From assembly GCF_002968635.1 (NCBI RefSeq), contig NZ_PVBN01000005.1:248001-312000 (forward strand): DNA of 64,000 bases. The letters run 5' to 3'. Positions 18,241 to 26,373 of this stretch are shown here, one piece after another. The position numbers and the translations under genes are program-made. The notes beneath the pieces were generated by a model that saw only the letters and a list, made by a program, of their open reading frames with translations, was not told the origin of the DNA and did no database searches. This stretch comes from Neorhizobium alkalisoli (GTDB lineage: Bacteria > Pseudomonadota > Alphaproteobacteria > Rhizobiales > Rhizobiaceae). Position 1 is the first letter of the stretch, and every line of letters starts with the position of its first letter.

Positions 18241-18926
18241 GCCGCCACCTCGTCCGAAACAGAATCAGAAACGATACGCCCCGCCTGAAACGTCAACCGG
18301 CGATCAAGCCGGTTGATCAATCGCTGGTCGTGCGAGACAACGATGAGGGTCGTGCCCGCCTGCTCCGCCAAATCGAGAAGCAGCCGCCCGACGGCTTCCC
18401 CAGCCTCGGCGTCCAGGCTGGCGGTCGGTTCGTCGGCGACGATCACACCGGGCTTGCGGAGCAGCGCGCGGGCAATGGCGACGCGCTGCATTTCGCCACG
18501 CGACATGGTTTCGATGCGCTGATCCGGCCGAGGAAGGCCGACCGTCGCCAGAAGCTCCCTTGCCCGCCCGATGGTCACCGCATCCGCAACCCGTGCGAGC
18601 CTTGCCGGCAGCAGGATGTTTTCAAAAGCTGAAAGACCGGGAAAAAGATGGAAGTCCTGCATCACGAGCCCGATATGCCGGGCACGCCATCGGTCCCGCG
18701 CCGATTCGGAAAACCGGCTGATATCGTCACCGTTCCAAACCAGTTTGCCGGATGTTGCGCGCTCAAGGCCCGTAATGACATTGACAAAAGTGCTCTTGCC
18801 GGAGCCGGAACCACCCGTCACGGTCACGCGACTACCGGGAGCGATGGCAAGCGAGGCGATCTCCAGGACAGGGCCGCCGAGCCCTGGGAAAGATTTGGCC
18901 AGATCTTCGATACGCAGGGAAAGCAT
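18237..18926 (-). CDS. ABC transporter ATP-binding protein (MacB/LolD type)
   Basis: 229 residues with Walker A GGSGSGKST, Q-loop VMQDFHLFPG, signature MSRGEMQRVAIARALL, Walker B VIVADEPTASLD and H-loop VVSHDQR. It is the partner ATPase of the FtsX-type permease immediately downstream (4-nt overlap). The start at 18926 (MLSLRIEDLAKSF) is two bases after the upstream stop; in-frame sequence further upstream overlaps that gene and is not family-like. Confidence 0.93.
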   Translation of the reverse strand: MLSLRIEDLAKSFPGLGGPVLEIASLAIAPGSRVTVTGGSGSGKSTFVNVITGLERATSGKLVWNGDDISRFSESARDRWRARHIGLVMQDFHLFPGLSAFENILLPARLARVADAVTIGRARELLATVGLPRPDQRIETMSRGEMQRVAIARALLRKPGVIVADEPTASLDAEAGEAVGRLLLDLAEQAGTTLIVVSHDQRLINRLDRRLTFQAGRIVSDSVSDEVAA

Positions 18927-18928
18927 GT

Positions 18929-19393
18929 TCAGACGGCCTGATATGCGGCGTCGCGGATCCTCAGACGGCTGACGAAGCCGGTTTCCGGATCCGTCCATGA
19001 GCCGACTTCCAGCACGCCGCGGACTTCGATCGTTTCGTTGGGGGGCGTGAATGTCTGCTTTCGGTGAAGGTAGACGACCACGATATTGTCCGGCCAATCG
19101 GAATCGGATGAGCAGAAGGGGCAGATCGACATCGGCACTTCGGTAAGGACAAAGAACTGAGCCTCCGCCTTCAAAGGCGGCGCCATAAAGCCGCGCATCC
19201 CGACCGGCTTTCCAGCCAGCGCCTTCACCTTTTCGGAAAACTCGAGCCCCAGAACGCTGATCTTGCCATACAGGTCATCAAAAGTGAGATCTTCGGACGC
19301 CTCGGTTCGGCCTCCTGCGATCAATAGAGGCAGGCCGGCCATGAATCTCAGCGTCCAGCGGCGATTGAATTGCGCCTCAAACACCTTTGCCAT
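18929..19393 (-). CDS. Exported DUF3299-like protein linked to the His-rich ABC transporter
   Basis: 154 residues. The N-terminus reads FNRRWTLRFMAGLPLLIAGG: a paired arginine before a hydrophobic stretch, so a Tat or Sec signal is likely. The mature part has GKPVGMRGFMAPPL, SICPFCSSDSDWPDNIVVVYL and IEVRGVLEVGSW, matching the general layout of DUF3299 proteins. The CPFC pair could bind metal. ATG 19393 is chosen because GGAGGG precedes it. It is the first gene of a three-gene unit with the ABC ATPase and permease; a comparable set occurs in the Pseudomonas zinc-starvation regulon (recalled, to be checked). Confidence 0.65.
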   Translation of the reverse strand: MAKVFEAQFNRRWTLRFMAGLPLLIAGGRTEASEDLTFDDLYGKISVLGLEFSEKVKALAGKPVGMRGFMAPPLKAEAQFFVLTEVPMSICPFCSSDSDWPDNIVVVYLHRKQTFTPPNETIEVRGVLEVGSWTDPETGFVSRLRIRDAAYQAV

Positions 19394-19473
19394 GCGGCCC
19401 TCCATCATTGCCATACCGACTGTTTGCCCCCTCACAACCCGCAAAGCAAGCGGTACTGAACTAAGAGGCAAGA

Positions 19474-19499
19474 CGGCATGCCGAAACGAAGACATGCCG
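19474..19499 (-). terminator. Weak hairpin behind the alkaline phosphatase gene
   Basis: CGGCATG and CATGCCG form a 7-bp stem with a 12-base loop just after the phosphatase stop. The downstream T-tract on the minus strand is poor (TCTTGCC), so termination may be partial and allow read-through into the DUF3299-ABC genes. Confidence 0.4.
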
Positions 19500-19510
19500 C
19501 CCTTTTCGTT

Positions 19511-21250
19511 TTAGTTGGTCTGCTTCACGCCGAGCGCGAGCGCGTCGGCCAGGACCTTGTAGACGTCGCTCTGCTCCATGTAGCCCTTGAAGCCTTCCGA
19601 GCCGGGGCCGGTTGCCTGGAGGACCACGTCATCGACGGTATGGGCACCGGTGGCCGCACCCTTCGGCAGGTTGCCCTGCACGAATACGGCGCCGGGAACA
19701 TCCTTGTAGGCTTCGTTTGCCACGTATTCCTTCTTGTCGTTCTGAAGGGCCGGGGTGAACGGGCCATCGAGCTTCGGACGGAAGGTTTCGTAGTGGTCAG
19801 GATAGTTGCTGACGAACATGGCCAGACGCTTCGTCACATCGAGTTTGTCCGGGTAGCCGTCCTTGTTTTCGTCGGTGTAGTTGGTGAAGGAGCGGCCGCC
19901 TACCTTCTCACGCATCTCCGTACCCTCGACAGTGTCGTCAACGGTGCCAACGATGGTGATGCCGTGGGTGTGGTCGCCGGTCACGACGAGAAGCGTGTCA
20001 GGGTTCTTGGCGATGAAGTCCTGGGCAACACCGATAGCCTGATCGAACTCGATCGTATCGACGACTGCGCGCTCGTTATCGAGCGGGTGGGTCATCTTGT
20101 CGATGTTGGAGGCTTCGACCATCAGGAAGAAGCCGTTCGGGCTCTTCGAAAGATTGTCGAGGGCAGCCTTGGTCATTTCCACCAGGCCCGGCTGGTTCGG
20201 GAACTTGTCGACACTTCCCTTTTTGGAGAATTCACGGTCCCAGGTTACGTCCATGTTGCCGGTGTGGAACAGGCCGAGGACCTTGTCGGAGCCTGCAGCG
20301 GAAGCCAGTTCGGTCTTGTCGGTCGCGAGTTTGTAACCGGCGTCCTGGAACAGCTTGATGTAATCCTTGTCATCCTTGCGCTTCGAGCCGTTGGTGGCCT
20401 GGGGCAGGAAATAGGCGGAGCCACCGCCAAGGACGACTTCCGGCTTTACGTCCAGAAGCATGCCGGTGATTTCGGCCTTGTCGTCGCGACGACGCGTGTG
20501 GGAGACGATCGCGGCCGGGGTGGCATCCTGGATTTCGGAAGTCGCGACGATGCCGATCGCCTTGTTGGTCTGGCGGCGCAGTGCTTCCCCGAGGGTTTCG
20601 ACCTTCGGGTCGTCCAGGGTGTCTGGCGTGCGGTCGGCATAGACGCCGAGCGAGTTCACAGCGCCCTTGTGGCCGGTCATGTAGGCAGACATCGTGTTTG
20701 CCGAGTCGGTCGTGACGGAATCGGCCGCCGATGTGCCGATAAAGGCCATCCGGTCAAGGCTGTCCATATTGAGGCGGCCGTTTGCTTTGCCTTCGGTCAT
20801 GCCTTTGGACATGATGCGGGCGGCCGTGCGATGCGCGACCGACAGGCCGTCACCGAGGAAGAAGATGACGTTTTTGGCGGCAGGCTTGTCTGCGGTGCCG
20901 TAAACGTTCCAGGTCACCTTTTTGGTTTCGGCACCGGCTGCAATTTCAATCTTGTAGTCGCCGGCATTGGCAATCGTCACGCCACGCAGGATGACGGAGG
21001 AGCCAAGGATCTTGTCCTTGCTTTTTTCTTCCGCGACGAACTGGGCGTCCTTGCCGAGAACCGACTTGTAGTCCTGACCGTTGATCGTGATCTTGACGTC
21101 TTCCGGCTTCACGACATTGCTGAACTCGACCTTGAAATCGAAAGGCGATCCGGCAAGGATCGTCGCGCGATCAATGGGATAGATGCTGGCAGCGTGGCCG
21201 GTGCCGGCAAGAATGGTGGAAACCACCAGGGCGGCAAAAAACTTGCGCAT
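19511..21250 (-). CDS. Periplasmic alkaline phosphatase (PF00245 family)
   Basis: Zinc/magnesium metalloenzyme releasing phosphate from monoesters in the periplasm. 579 residues with a signal peptide (MRKFFAALVVSTILAGTGHA). An Ig-like N-terminal extension to about 115 is followed by the catalytic domain: NVIFFLGDGLSVAHRTAARI (metal-binding Asp), catalytic serine in TTDSANTMSAYMTG, MVEASNIDKMTHPLDN, and VVTGDHTHG. It is longer than the E. coli enzyme because of the N-terminal domain. ATG 21250 follows TGAGGTTACT. A PHO box and -10 element stand directly upstream. Confidence 0.93.
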   Translation of the reverse strand: MRKFFAALVVSTILAGTGHAASIYPIDRATILAGSPFDFKVEFSNVVKPEDVKITINGQDYKSVLGKDAQFVAEEKSKDKILGSSVILRGVTIANAGDYKIEIAAGAETKKVTWNVYGTADKPAAKNVIFFLGDGLSVAHRTAARIMSKGMTEGKANGRLNMDSLDRMAFIGTSAADSVTTDSANTMSAYMTGHKGAVNSLGVYADRTPDTLDDPKVETLGEALRRQTNKAIGIVATSEIQDATPAAIVSHTRRRDDKAEITGMLLDVKPEVVLGGGSAYFLPQATNGSKRKDDKDYIKLFQDAGYKLATDKTELASAAGSDKVLGLFHTGNMDVTWDREFSKKGSVDKFPNQPGLVEMTKAALDNLSKSPNGFFLMVEASNIDKMTHPLDNERAVVDTIEFDQAIGVAQDFIAKNPDTLLVVTGDHTHGITIVGTVDDTVEGTEMREKVGGRSFTNYTDENKDGYPDKLDVTKRLAMFVSNYPDHYETFRPKLDGPFTPALQNDKKEYVANEAYKDVPGAVFVQGNLPKGAATGAHTVDDVVLQATGPGSEGFKGYMEQSDVYKVLADALALGVKQTN

Positions 21251-21289
21251 AGTAACCTCACAAAAAGTGCAGTGGGAAAGGCAAGTTTC

Positions 21290-21321
21290 TATATCGCCGG
21301 CCCATGACACATACGTGACGG
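21290..21321 (-). promoter_or_regulatory. PhoB-dependent promoter: PHO box plus -10 element
   Basis: On the minus strand CCGTCAC, GTAT, GTGTCAT (21321 to 21304) forms two 7-base direct repeats with a 4-base spacer, close to the CTGTCAT consensus (5/7 and 6/7). Eight bases further comes GATATA (21295-21290) as the -10. This is the spacing expected of a class II PhoB site replacing the -35 element, and it drives the alkaline phosphatase start at 21250. Confidence 0.75.
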
Positions 21322-21396
21322 CCGAAAGTTCGCCGACGCGCGGGCGCTGGCGTCAATAGGAAGCAGAAATATCGAGGGGAGCGGGAGCTGAAAATG

Positions 21397-21514
21397 AAAA
21401 AGCCTGGCGCGGGAGGAGGTGCGCCAGGCTTTAAACTTGATCGACAACTGGGAGGAGGAGGATGTTGCCGATCCGTATCAAGCGACACTGGGAGGAGGAG
21501 TGCGTCGCTCGATG
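21397..21514 (-). ncRNA. alpha-r14 family small RNA (NfeR1-like) with three anti-Shine-Dalgarno loops
   Basis: The minus strand encodes about 118 nt folding into three successive hairpins: AGCGAC/GTCGCT (21508-21481), GATCGGCAAC/GTTGTCGATC (about 21473-21439) and the terminator stem AAGCCTGGCGC/GCGCCAGGCTT followed by TTTT. Each apical loop exposes CCTCCTCCC (complement at 21490-21498, 21450-21458, 21411-21419). This architecture is that of the rhizobial alpha-r14 sRNAs (S. meliloti NfeR1), which pair with Shine-Dalgarno regions of transport mRNAs. A consensus promoter sits at the right distance. Confidence 0.88.
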
Positions 21515-21520
21515 ACCAAG

Positions 21521-21549
21521 ATATAGGCTAATCGATTAAGCCCGCCAAG
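21521..21549 (-). promoter_or_regulatory. Consensus promoter of the alpha-r14-type sRNA
   Basis: CTTGGC (21549-21544), a 17-base spacer, then CTATAT (21526-21521) match the alphaproteobacterial sigma-70 consensus in all but one -35 base. Predicted transcription start is about 21514, directly before the first hairpin. Confidence 0.75.
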
Positions 21550-21730
21550 TCACCTTGTTGCAATGCAGCAATGCACTCAGCGCAGAGCTGAGCATTTGCT
21601 CTCACTCCGGACCGTCGCTCGTCAAATCTTGGCAAAACGGCGCGTTCCCAGTCTCTCGACATCGTAGCGCCGCCCTCAAAAACATGATGTATAGCGAATC
21701 GACGAAACGGAAAGGCGTACGGAGGCAGCA

Positions 21731-22354
21731 ATGGCGGAAATTCGATATCACGAGGGGGATATCTCCCCGGCGGACGCGGCCCGCTATACGGGGTCAATCG
21801 CTATCGACACGGAAACGCTCGGCCTCGTGCCCCGCCGCGACCGCCTCTGCGTCGTGCAGCTTTCTCCCGGGGATGGCTCGGCGGATGTGATTCGCATCGC
21901 CGCGGGCCAAAACGAAGCACCGAACCTCGTCGCCCTGCTCTCGGACCCGGCTCACCAGAAGATTTTCCATTACGGACGGTTCGATATCGCCGTCCTCTTT
22001 CAGACGTTCGGCGTTACCACGACACCCGTCTTCTGTACCAAGATCGCCTCCAGGCTTACGCGCACATACACCGACCGGCATGGCTTGAAAGACAATCTCA
22101 AGGAACTTCTCGATATCGATGTTTCCAAGGCACAGCAGCAATCCGACTGGGCGGCCGAAATATTGTCCGTGGCTCAACTCGAATATGCCGCATCCGACGT
22201 GCTGCATCTGCACGCGTTGCGCGACAAGCTGAACGAGCGCCTCATCCGCGACAACCGCAGCGAACTCGCCAAGGCCTGTTTCGAATTCCTCCCGACGCGC
22301 GCAAAGCTGGATCTGCTCGGTTGGGAGGAAACGGATATCTTCGCCCATAGCTGA
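21731..22354 (+). CDS. nrnC: NrnC-type 3'-5' exoribonuclease (ribonuclease D family)
   Basis: 207 residues, only the DEDDy exonuclease domain without the HRDC domains of full RNase D. Catalytic residues are visible in AIDTETLG (Asp, Glu), HYGRFDIAVL (Asp) and YAASDVLHL (Tyr-x3-Asp). This short form is the alphaproteobacterial NrnC, which degrades diribonucleotides to mononucleotides and replaces Orn. Its stop overlaps the next gene by one base. Annotation pipelines often call it rnd. Confidence 0.9.
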   Translation: MAEIRYHEGDISPADAARYTGSIAIDTETLGLVPRRDRLCVVQLSPGDGSADVIRIAAGQNEAPNLVALLSDPAHQKIFHYGRFDIAVLFQTFGVTTTPVFCTKIASRLTRTYTDRHGLKDNLKELLDIDVSKAQQQSDWAAEILSVAQLEYAASDVLHLHALRDKLNERLIRDNRSELAKACFEFLPTRAKLDLLGWEETDIFAHS

Positions 22355-23238
22355 TGGAGCAGAATGTTCCAAAACGCCGGCGACCACACGAGACCGGCCC
22401 CTATCTCGAGCCGCTACGGCTGGTTATCCGCCGGGCGCTGGCTCCTCTTCCGTGGTGGCTTTCCGAGTTCATTCTGTTCGGGCTGAAACAGGCATGGGCG
22501 TGCCTCTTCGCCGCGATCATGCTTGGCCTGATCCTGCTGACGAAGCTCGCGTGGCAGCCTGAATGGCTGCTTCATCGCTACGATTTCCTGTTCATCGCGG
22601 CATTGGCGATCCAAGTGCTCTTCCTGCGCTTCAAGATGGAAAGCCTGGATGAGGCCAAGGTCATCCTGGTCTATCACCTCACCGGCACCGTGATGGAAAT
22701 ATTCAAGGTGCAGATGGGGTCATGGGCCTATCCGGAGCCCTCCGTCATTCAGATCGCCGGCGTGCCGTTGTTTTCCGGCTTCATGTACGCTTCGGTCGGC
22801 TCGTTCATGGCCCGGACGATCCGGGTCTTCGACATGCGGTTCACCAACTACCCGCCCATATGGCAGACCTATCTGCTCGCAATCGCGATCTATATCAACT
22901 TCTTCAGCCATCACTACCTACCCGACATCCGGTACCTGCTTTTCGCGATGACGGTGATGGTCTTCCGGCGGGTTGACATCCACTTCACGACCGACCGGAC
23001 GACGCTGCATATGCCGCTGGTCGTCGCCGCTTTCTTCTCCTCGATCTTCCTGTGGCTGGCGGAAAATATCGGCACGATCACCGGCACATGGATCTACCCG
23101 ACGCAGCGGGCCTGGCACATGGTCTCGTTCGGCAAGCTCGGATCCTGGTATCTGCTTCTCTTTGTCAGTTTCGTGCTGGTGACCCTTGTCGTGAAACCGC
23201 GGCCACCAGCGACGCTGGAACAAACACCGGATCGGTAG
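22354..23238 (+). CDS. DUF817 family integral membrane protein
   Basis: 294 residues with about eight membrane segments, e.g. ACLFAAIMLGLILLTKLAW, FLFIAALAIQVLFL, LLAIAIYINFFSHHYL and YLLLFVSFVLVTLVV. Conserved-looking polar motifs are MEIFKVQMGSWAYPEP and LAENIGTITGTWIYP, which are typical of DUF817. Function unknown; motif placement suggests a membrane enzyme or transporter. It starts within the nrnC stop, so translation is probably coupled. Confidence 0.85.
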   Translation: MEQNVPKRRRPHETGPYLEPLRLVIRRALAPLPWWLSEFILFGLKQAWACLFAAIMLGLILLTKLAWQPEWLLHRYDFLFIAALAIQVLFLRFKMESLDEAKVILVYHLTGTVMEIFKVQMGSWAYPEPSVIQIAGVPLFSGFMYASVGSFMARTIRVFDMRFTNYPPIWQTYLLAIAIYINFFSHHYLPDIRYLLFAMTVMVFRRVDIHFTTDRTTLHMPLVVAAFFSSIFLWLAENIGTITGTWIYPTQRAWHMVSFGKLGSWYLLLFVSFVLVTLVVKPRPPATLEQTPDR

Positions 23239-23305
23239 CTTCTCGTTAACCCTCCGAGGCTATTTTCACCGACGGTGTATCTTCCAACGAGACCGGACTC
23301 GGCCA

Positions 23306-24343
23306 ATGTTGCTTCCCACCCAGCAGACCTATGGGCTTGCCGCGACCAACGTGATGCAATCGATGCTCGAAAGCGTCGAGGAGCAGCGCAAGAAAGAGGA
23401 AGCGGAGCGCACGGGCAAGGAGCGGGATCCGATCTCCGAAGCGCGCATCAGTGCAAGCGAAGATGCCAAGCGCGCCAATGAAAAGATAGCTTCCGCCCTT
23501 TTCGGCGCCAATCAGACCGATCCGAACGAACTGAAGATCGAACTCGTCGACCGCCTGGCTGCCAGGCTCGGCATCGATACAGAGGAGGCACGCTCCTCCT
23601 ACCGGCTCGGGAAGGCGCTGGAAGATGCGCTCAAGTCGATGATGCCGGACGAGGTCAGCGAGCTTGCGGACCACCTCGGCCTCGATGACCTGGGCATCAC
23701 CATGGATACCCTGCTGGCAGCCATCAAGAACCCCTATGGAGACGCCAACGCACGGCTGGTGGAAGGCCTGACCAGAAAGGCCAACGGCGGCAAACTCGGC
23801 ACGGAGGTCGAGAGGGTTGTTCAACGTCTCGAGAATGTGGCCGATCCGAAGACGCTCGAAGAGCTGAAACTCGGTCCCCAGGGTTACGATCCCACGCGAG
23901 TGGAGGACGAGGAAACCCGTGCCGAACGCGCGGAAGACATCGCGGCAGCGGAAGCCGGCAAGAAGCTCGAGGACGTTCAAAAGGTCCAGGACGTCGTCGA
24001 AGAGAAGAACGACAAGTCCGCGGAAAAGCCTGACAGCGATGGCTCCCAGCCGGCTGCGGGAACCGACGACACCACCCTCCTCGCTGTTTTCGCGGCCGCA
24101 GCAGAGCAGATCGCCAATTCCGATACGGAAGGCTCCTTTGCCGAGAAAACCTCCGCTGACGACGAAAGCACCTCCACCACCGCGGCCGCGCTGAAGGAAG
24201 AGGCTCCGGCGAGCGAACTTGCAGCCGAGGCGGCCATCGAGGAGATCAGCGAGAAAACCCTCGAAACCTCCGCCGACATCCTGCCCATCCATGTCGACGA
24301 CATCGGCATCTACGAGCTTTTGAAGAAGAAGTTGGCTGCGTGA
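23306..24343 (+). CDS. Acidic protein of unknown function
   Basis: 345 residues, not recognised. No signal peptide or membrane helix. The N-terminal 190 residues are mostly helical and charged (MQSMLESVEEQRKKEEAERTG; LVDRLAARLGIDTEEARSSY; DEVSELADHLGLDDLGITMD). The middle and C-terminal part is low-complexity Glu/Ala/Asp/Lys sequence ending IHVDDIGIYELLKKKLAA. It begins 67 bases after the DUF817 gene behind its own GTTAACC/CTATTTT motif, also seen upstream of the next unknown gene. Codon use looks normal for the window, so it is likely expressed. Confidence 0.75.
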   Translation: MLLPTQQTYGLAATNVMQSMLESVEEQRKKEEAERTGKERDPISEARISASEDAKRANEKIASALFGANQTDPNELKIELVDRLAARLGIDTEEARSSYRLGKALEDALKSMMPDEVSELADHLGLDDLGITMDTLLAAIKNPYGDANARLVEGLTRKANGGKLGTEVERVVQRLENVADPKTLEELKLGPQGYDPTRVEDEETRAERAEDIAAAEAGKKLEDVQKVQDVVEEKNDKSAEKPDSDGSQPAAGTDDTTLLAVFAAAAEQIANSDTEGSFAEKTSADDESTSTTAAALKEEAPASELAAEAAIEEISEKTLETSADILPIHVDDIGIYELLKKKLAA

Positions 24344-24424
24344 CCCTCAACTAGCCCGAGCTTTTTCCCCTGTTTGTATCGATTATGGTCACTTCGCTCA
24401 TTCGTGAGCGAAATCGGTGACCCG

Positions 24425-24440
24425 TTAGCGAAACGTTAAC
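24425..24440 (+). promoter_or_regulatory. Candidate CtrA binding site upstream of an unknown gene
   Basis: TTAG, seven bases, TTAAC matches the CtrA consensus TTAA-N7-TTAAC with one mismatch. It lies 140 bases before ATG 24580, in a 236-base gap that also holds CTATTTTTCATAT about 13 bases downstream of the site, a possible -10. This suggests cell-cycle or motility-linked control. Confidence 0.45.
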
Positions 24441-24579
24441 CTTTCTGCTCCAGACTATTTTTCATATATCGGCATTGGAAACGCCATGAGGCGTTACGGT
24501 CGCAGCGCCGCTACGTTGCGAAAACACGAAAACCGCTGGCCGAGCTGCCCTGTCGTCGCAATCAGACATGGAGGGGACG

Positions 24580-26262
24580 ATGCTGCCTCCGGTTCGTGCC
24601 GCGTTAAGCTCATCCGTCGACTATCACGCGCCATCGCAACAGCCGTTGCAGCGTCAGCGGATCGACGTCGCCAATAATTCCGCCAATGCCCAGCCGGCCG
24701 TTTCGGCGCCTTTGTCCGGCGGCCGCCTGGACATCCTCTCGCTCTCGGCTCAACTTCAGCTCGCTCAGGGCTTTTCCATCTTCGCCGAAACCATCGGTAA
24801 GCTCATCAAGCTGCCCCGCCGCGAAGGGGAAGCCCTTCTGGATTACGCCCAGCGCCTTTCCGAAGCGGTGAAGGCCATGAATCCCGCCGAAAGAGCGGCC
24901 CTGGAACGTATCCTCAATCAGCTCGTCAAAGGAGTGACGCTTCGGCTGCTGGCGGAAATCCTCAACAATCCCGCCGGACCGGACGCGGCGCGCTTTGCCA
25001 TGCGGATGGAGGCTGCGCAACTGCTCGACCGCGATCTCGCCGCGAAAGCTGTGGTGAGTTCCTATCGACAGAACGCCGGAGCCGAACAGCCGACCGGCTC
25101 GCTCCCGCAACAAACAGTTCCGGCCCAGGTATCCACCAAACCCGCCGCGCCCGCCTCTATCACAGGGGAGGAGCCATGGGTGGAGCAGGATGAGGCAAGC
25201 GGCACCCCCATCGCCGCCAACGCTGCGGATGCCGACGTTTTACAGAGTCCGGATGCCGACAGTGCGGAAGTGCCGCCGCAAACCGCTGCGGAGCCTGGTG
25301 CCGATGCAGCCGAGCTCCAGGACGGACTGGCTGCATTTGCGGCAGAGACCGAGGAACGCCTGCTGGCTGCAGCACACGGCGACAACTCAGCCGTCGATAC
25401 GGGGACCGGGATTGAGCAGGACGTCGCGCCGGGATTGCCCGAAGGCGATGTGTCTGACCTTGCGATGCCGCCACGAGAAGAAGAACCAGCAGTGTCGGCC
25501 GATAGTCGGCACCCGGAAGGCTCTGAACCAAATGCGAGGCCCGAAAGCTCGGGCGACCGGCGGGGATCCGCGCCCGTCTTCTATGATGGCCCGGCGCTTG
25601 CCAGACTTTCCCAAAGAGACCCGAGGCAGCCAACGGCCGCGGATACGCCGCGCAACGACAGAACATCGACAGCGACCGTGACAGGGTGGCTTGCGGAGGT
25701 TTTCGCAGAAGGAAATACCGATCTTCTGGAGCTTCTACCGCTCGCTGCCGAGCCCTCGCCCGAGCAGCAGGCACTGGAGGAGCTGCTCGACAGCGAAACC
25801 TTGGCACAGCCTGTAGCTGAGCCGGAAGAGACGACCAACGAGTTCCTCGCCGGGCGGGCAAGCCCGTCTTACGAGGGCCAGGAGGACACTGCTCCTGCCG
25901 GCAAGCCGGCCGCGACACAATCCAGCGCCAGCAGCCAAGCCGCCAGCACCGCGGGAGATAGCGCCGAACAAATGACACTTCCTCTGGTGCCGCCGCAGGT
26001 TTTCCGCGACGGCGTGCCGCTGCCCTATGTCCCCTATCCGCCGGAGGAGCGCGAGCGGGATCCCGAGGAGCGCAAGACCCGTGCGGTATCGGCAACAGAC
26101 GAGGACGCCGAGCAACAGCATTCGCCGGGCGAACAGGCCTTCGAGGACGATCGCGAGACGGAAGACGCGGGCGACGACGCCGAAGACAATACTCCCGGCG
26201 AGAATGCCGAGGAGGAAGGCCGCGCGAACGACCTTTACTGGCGCATGGCAGGCTGGGCCTGA
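24580..26262 (+). CDS. Large acidic low-complexity protein of unknown function
   Basis: 560 residues, not recognised. Residues about 50-165 form an ordered helical region (LDILSLSAQLQLAQGFSIF; ERAALERILNQLVKGVTLRL; RMEAAQLLDRDLAAKAVV). The rest is Ala/Glu/Pro/Asp-rich and probably disordered, ending NDLYWRMAGWA. No signal peptide or membrane helix. ATG 24580 is preferred because GGAGGGGACG precedes it; ATG 24568 lacks a ribosome binding site. It may work with the similar-styled gene upstream. A bidirectional terminator lies 60 bases after it. Confidence 0.75.
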   Translation: MLPPVRAALSSSVDYHAPSQQPLQRQRIDVANNSANAQPAVSAPLSGGRLDILSLSAQLQLAQGFSIFAETIGKLIKLPRREGEALLDYAQRLSEAVKAMNPAERAALERILNQLVKGVTLRLLAEILNNPAGPDAARFAMRMEAAQLLDRDLAAKAVVSSYRQNAGAEQPTGSLPQQTVPAQVSTKPAAPASITGEEPWVEQDEASGTPIAANAADADVLQSPDADSAEVPPQTAAEPGADAAELQDGLAAFAAETEERLLAAAHGDNSAVDTGTGIEQDVAPGLPEGDVSDLAMPPREEEPAVSADSRHPEGSEPNARPESSGDRRGSAPVFYDGPALARLSQRDPRQPTAADTPRNDRTSTATVTGWLAEVFAEGNTDLLELLPLAAEPSPEQQALEELLDSETLAQPVAEPEETTNEFLAGRASPSYEGQEDTAPAGKPAATQSSASSQAASTAGDSAEQMTLPLVPPQVFRDGVPLPYVPYPPEERERDPEERKTRAVSATDEDAEQQHSPGEQAFEDDRETEDAGDDAEDNTPGENAEEEGRANDLYWRMAGWA

Positions 26263-26322
26263 TCCTTAGGCCATCCCCGGGGTCAACTCGAGGATGGGGA
26301 TGGCGACAAACGGGCATGAAAA

Positions 26323-26351
26323 AAGCCGCCGGACTTTCGATCCGGCGGCTT
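26323..26351. terminator. Bidirectional intrinsic terminator between the unknown gene and rpsA
   Basis: AAGCCGCCGGA and TCCGGCGGCTT form a perfect 11-bp stem with a 7-base loop. T-rich sequence follows on the plus strand (CTTATTT) and A-rich sequence precedes it (GAAAAAAG), so it can stop transcription from both sides. It separates convergent genes. Confidence 0.85.
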
Positions 26352-26373
26352 CTTATTTCCTACGAGGCGTCGA

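Noticed and set aside
19478-21307. A 609-codon open frame antisense to the alkaline phosphatase gene
   Set aside because: It is a mirror of a certain gene; Val/Gly/Asp/Arg-rich translation without motifs. Same reasoning applies to the long antisense frames over rpsA (26638-28092), the sensor kinase (40872-42224), the ABC permease/binding-protein genes (51825-54104) and the CoA ligase (54201-55694).
23235-23250. A full CtrA site upstream of the gene at 23306
   Set aside because: Only the TTAAC half-site is good; the partner quartet is GTAG, two mismatches from TTAA.
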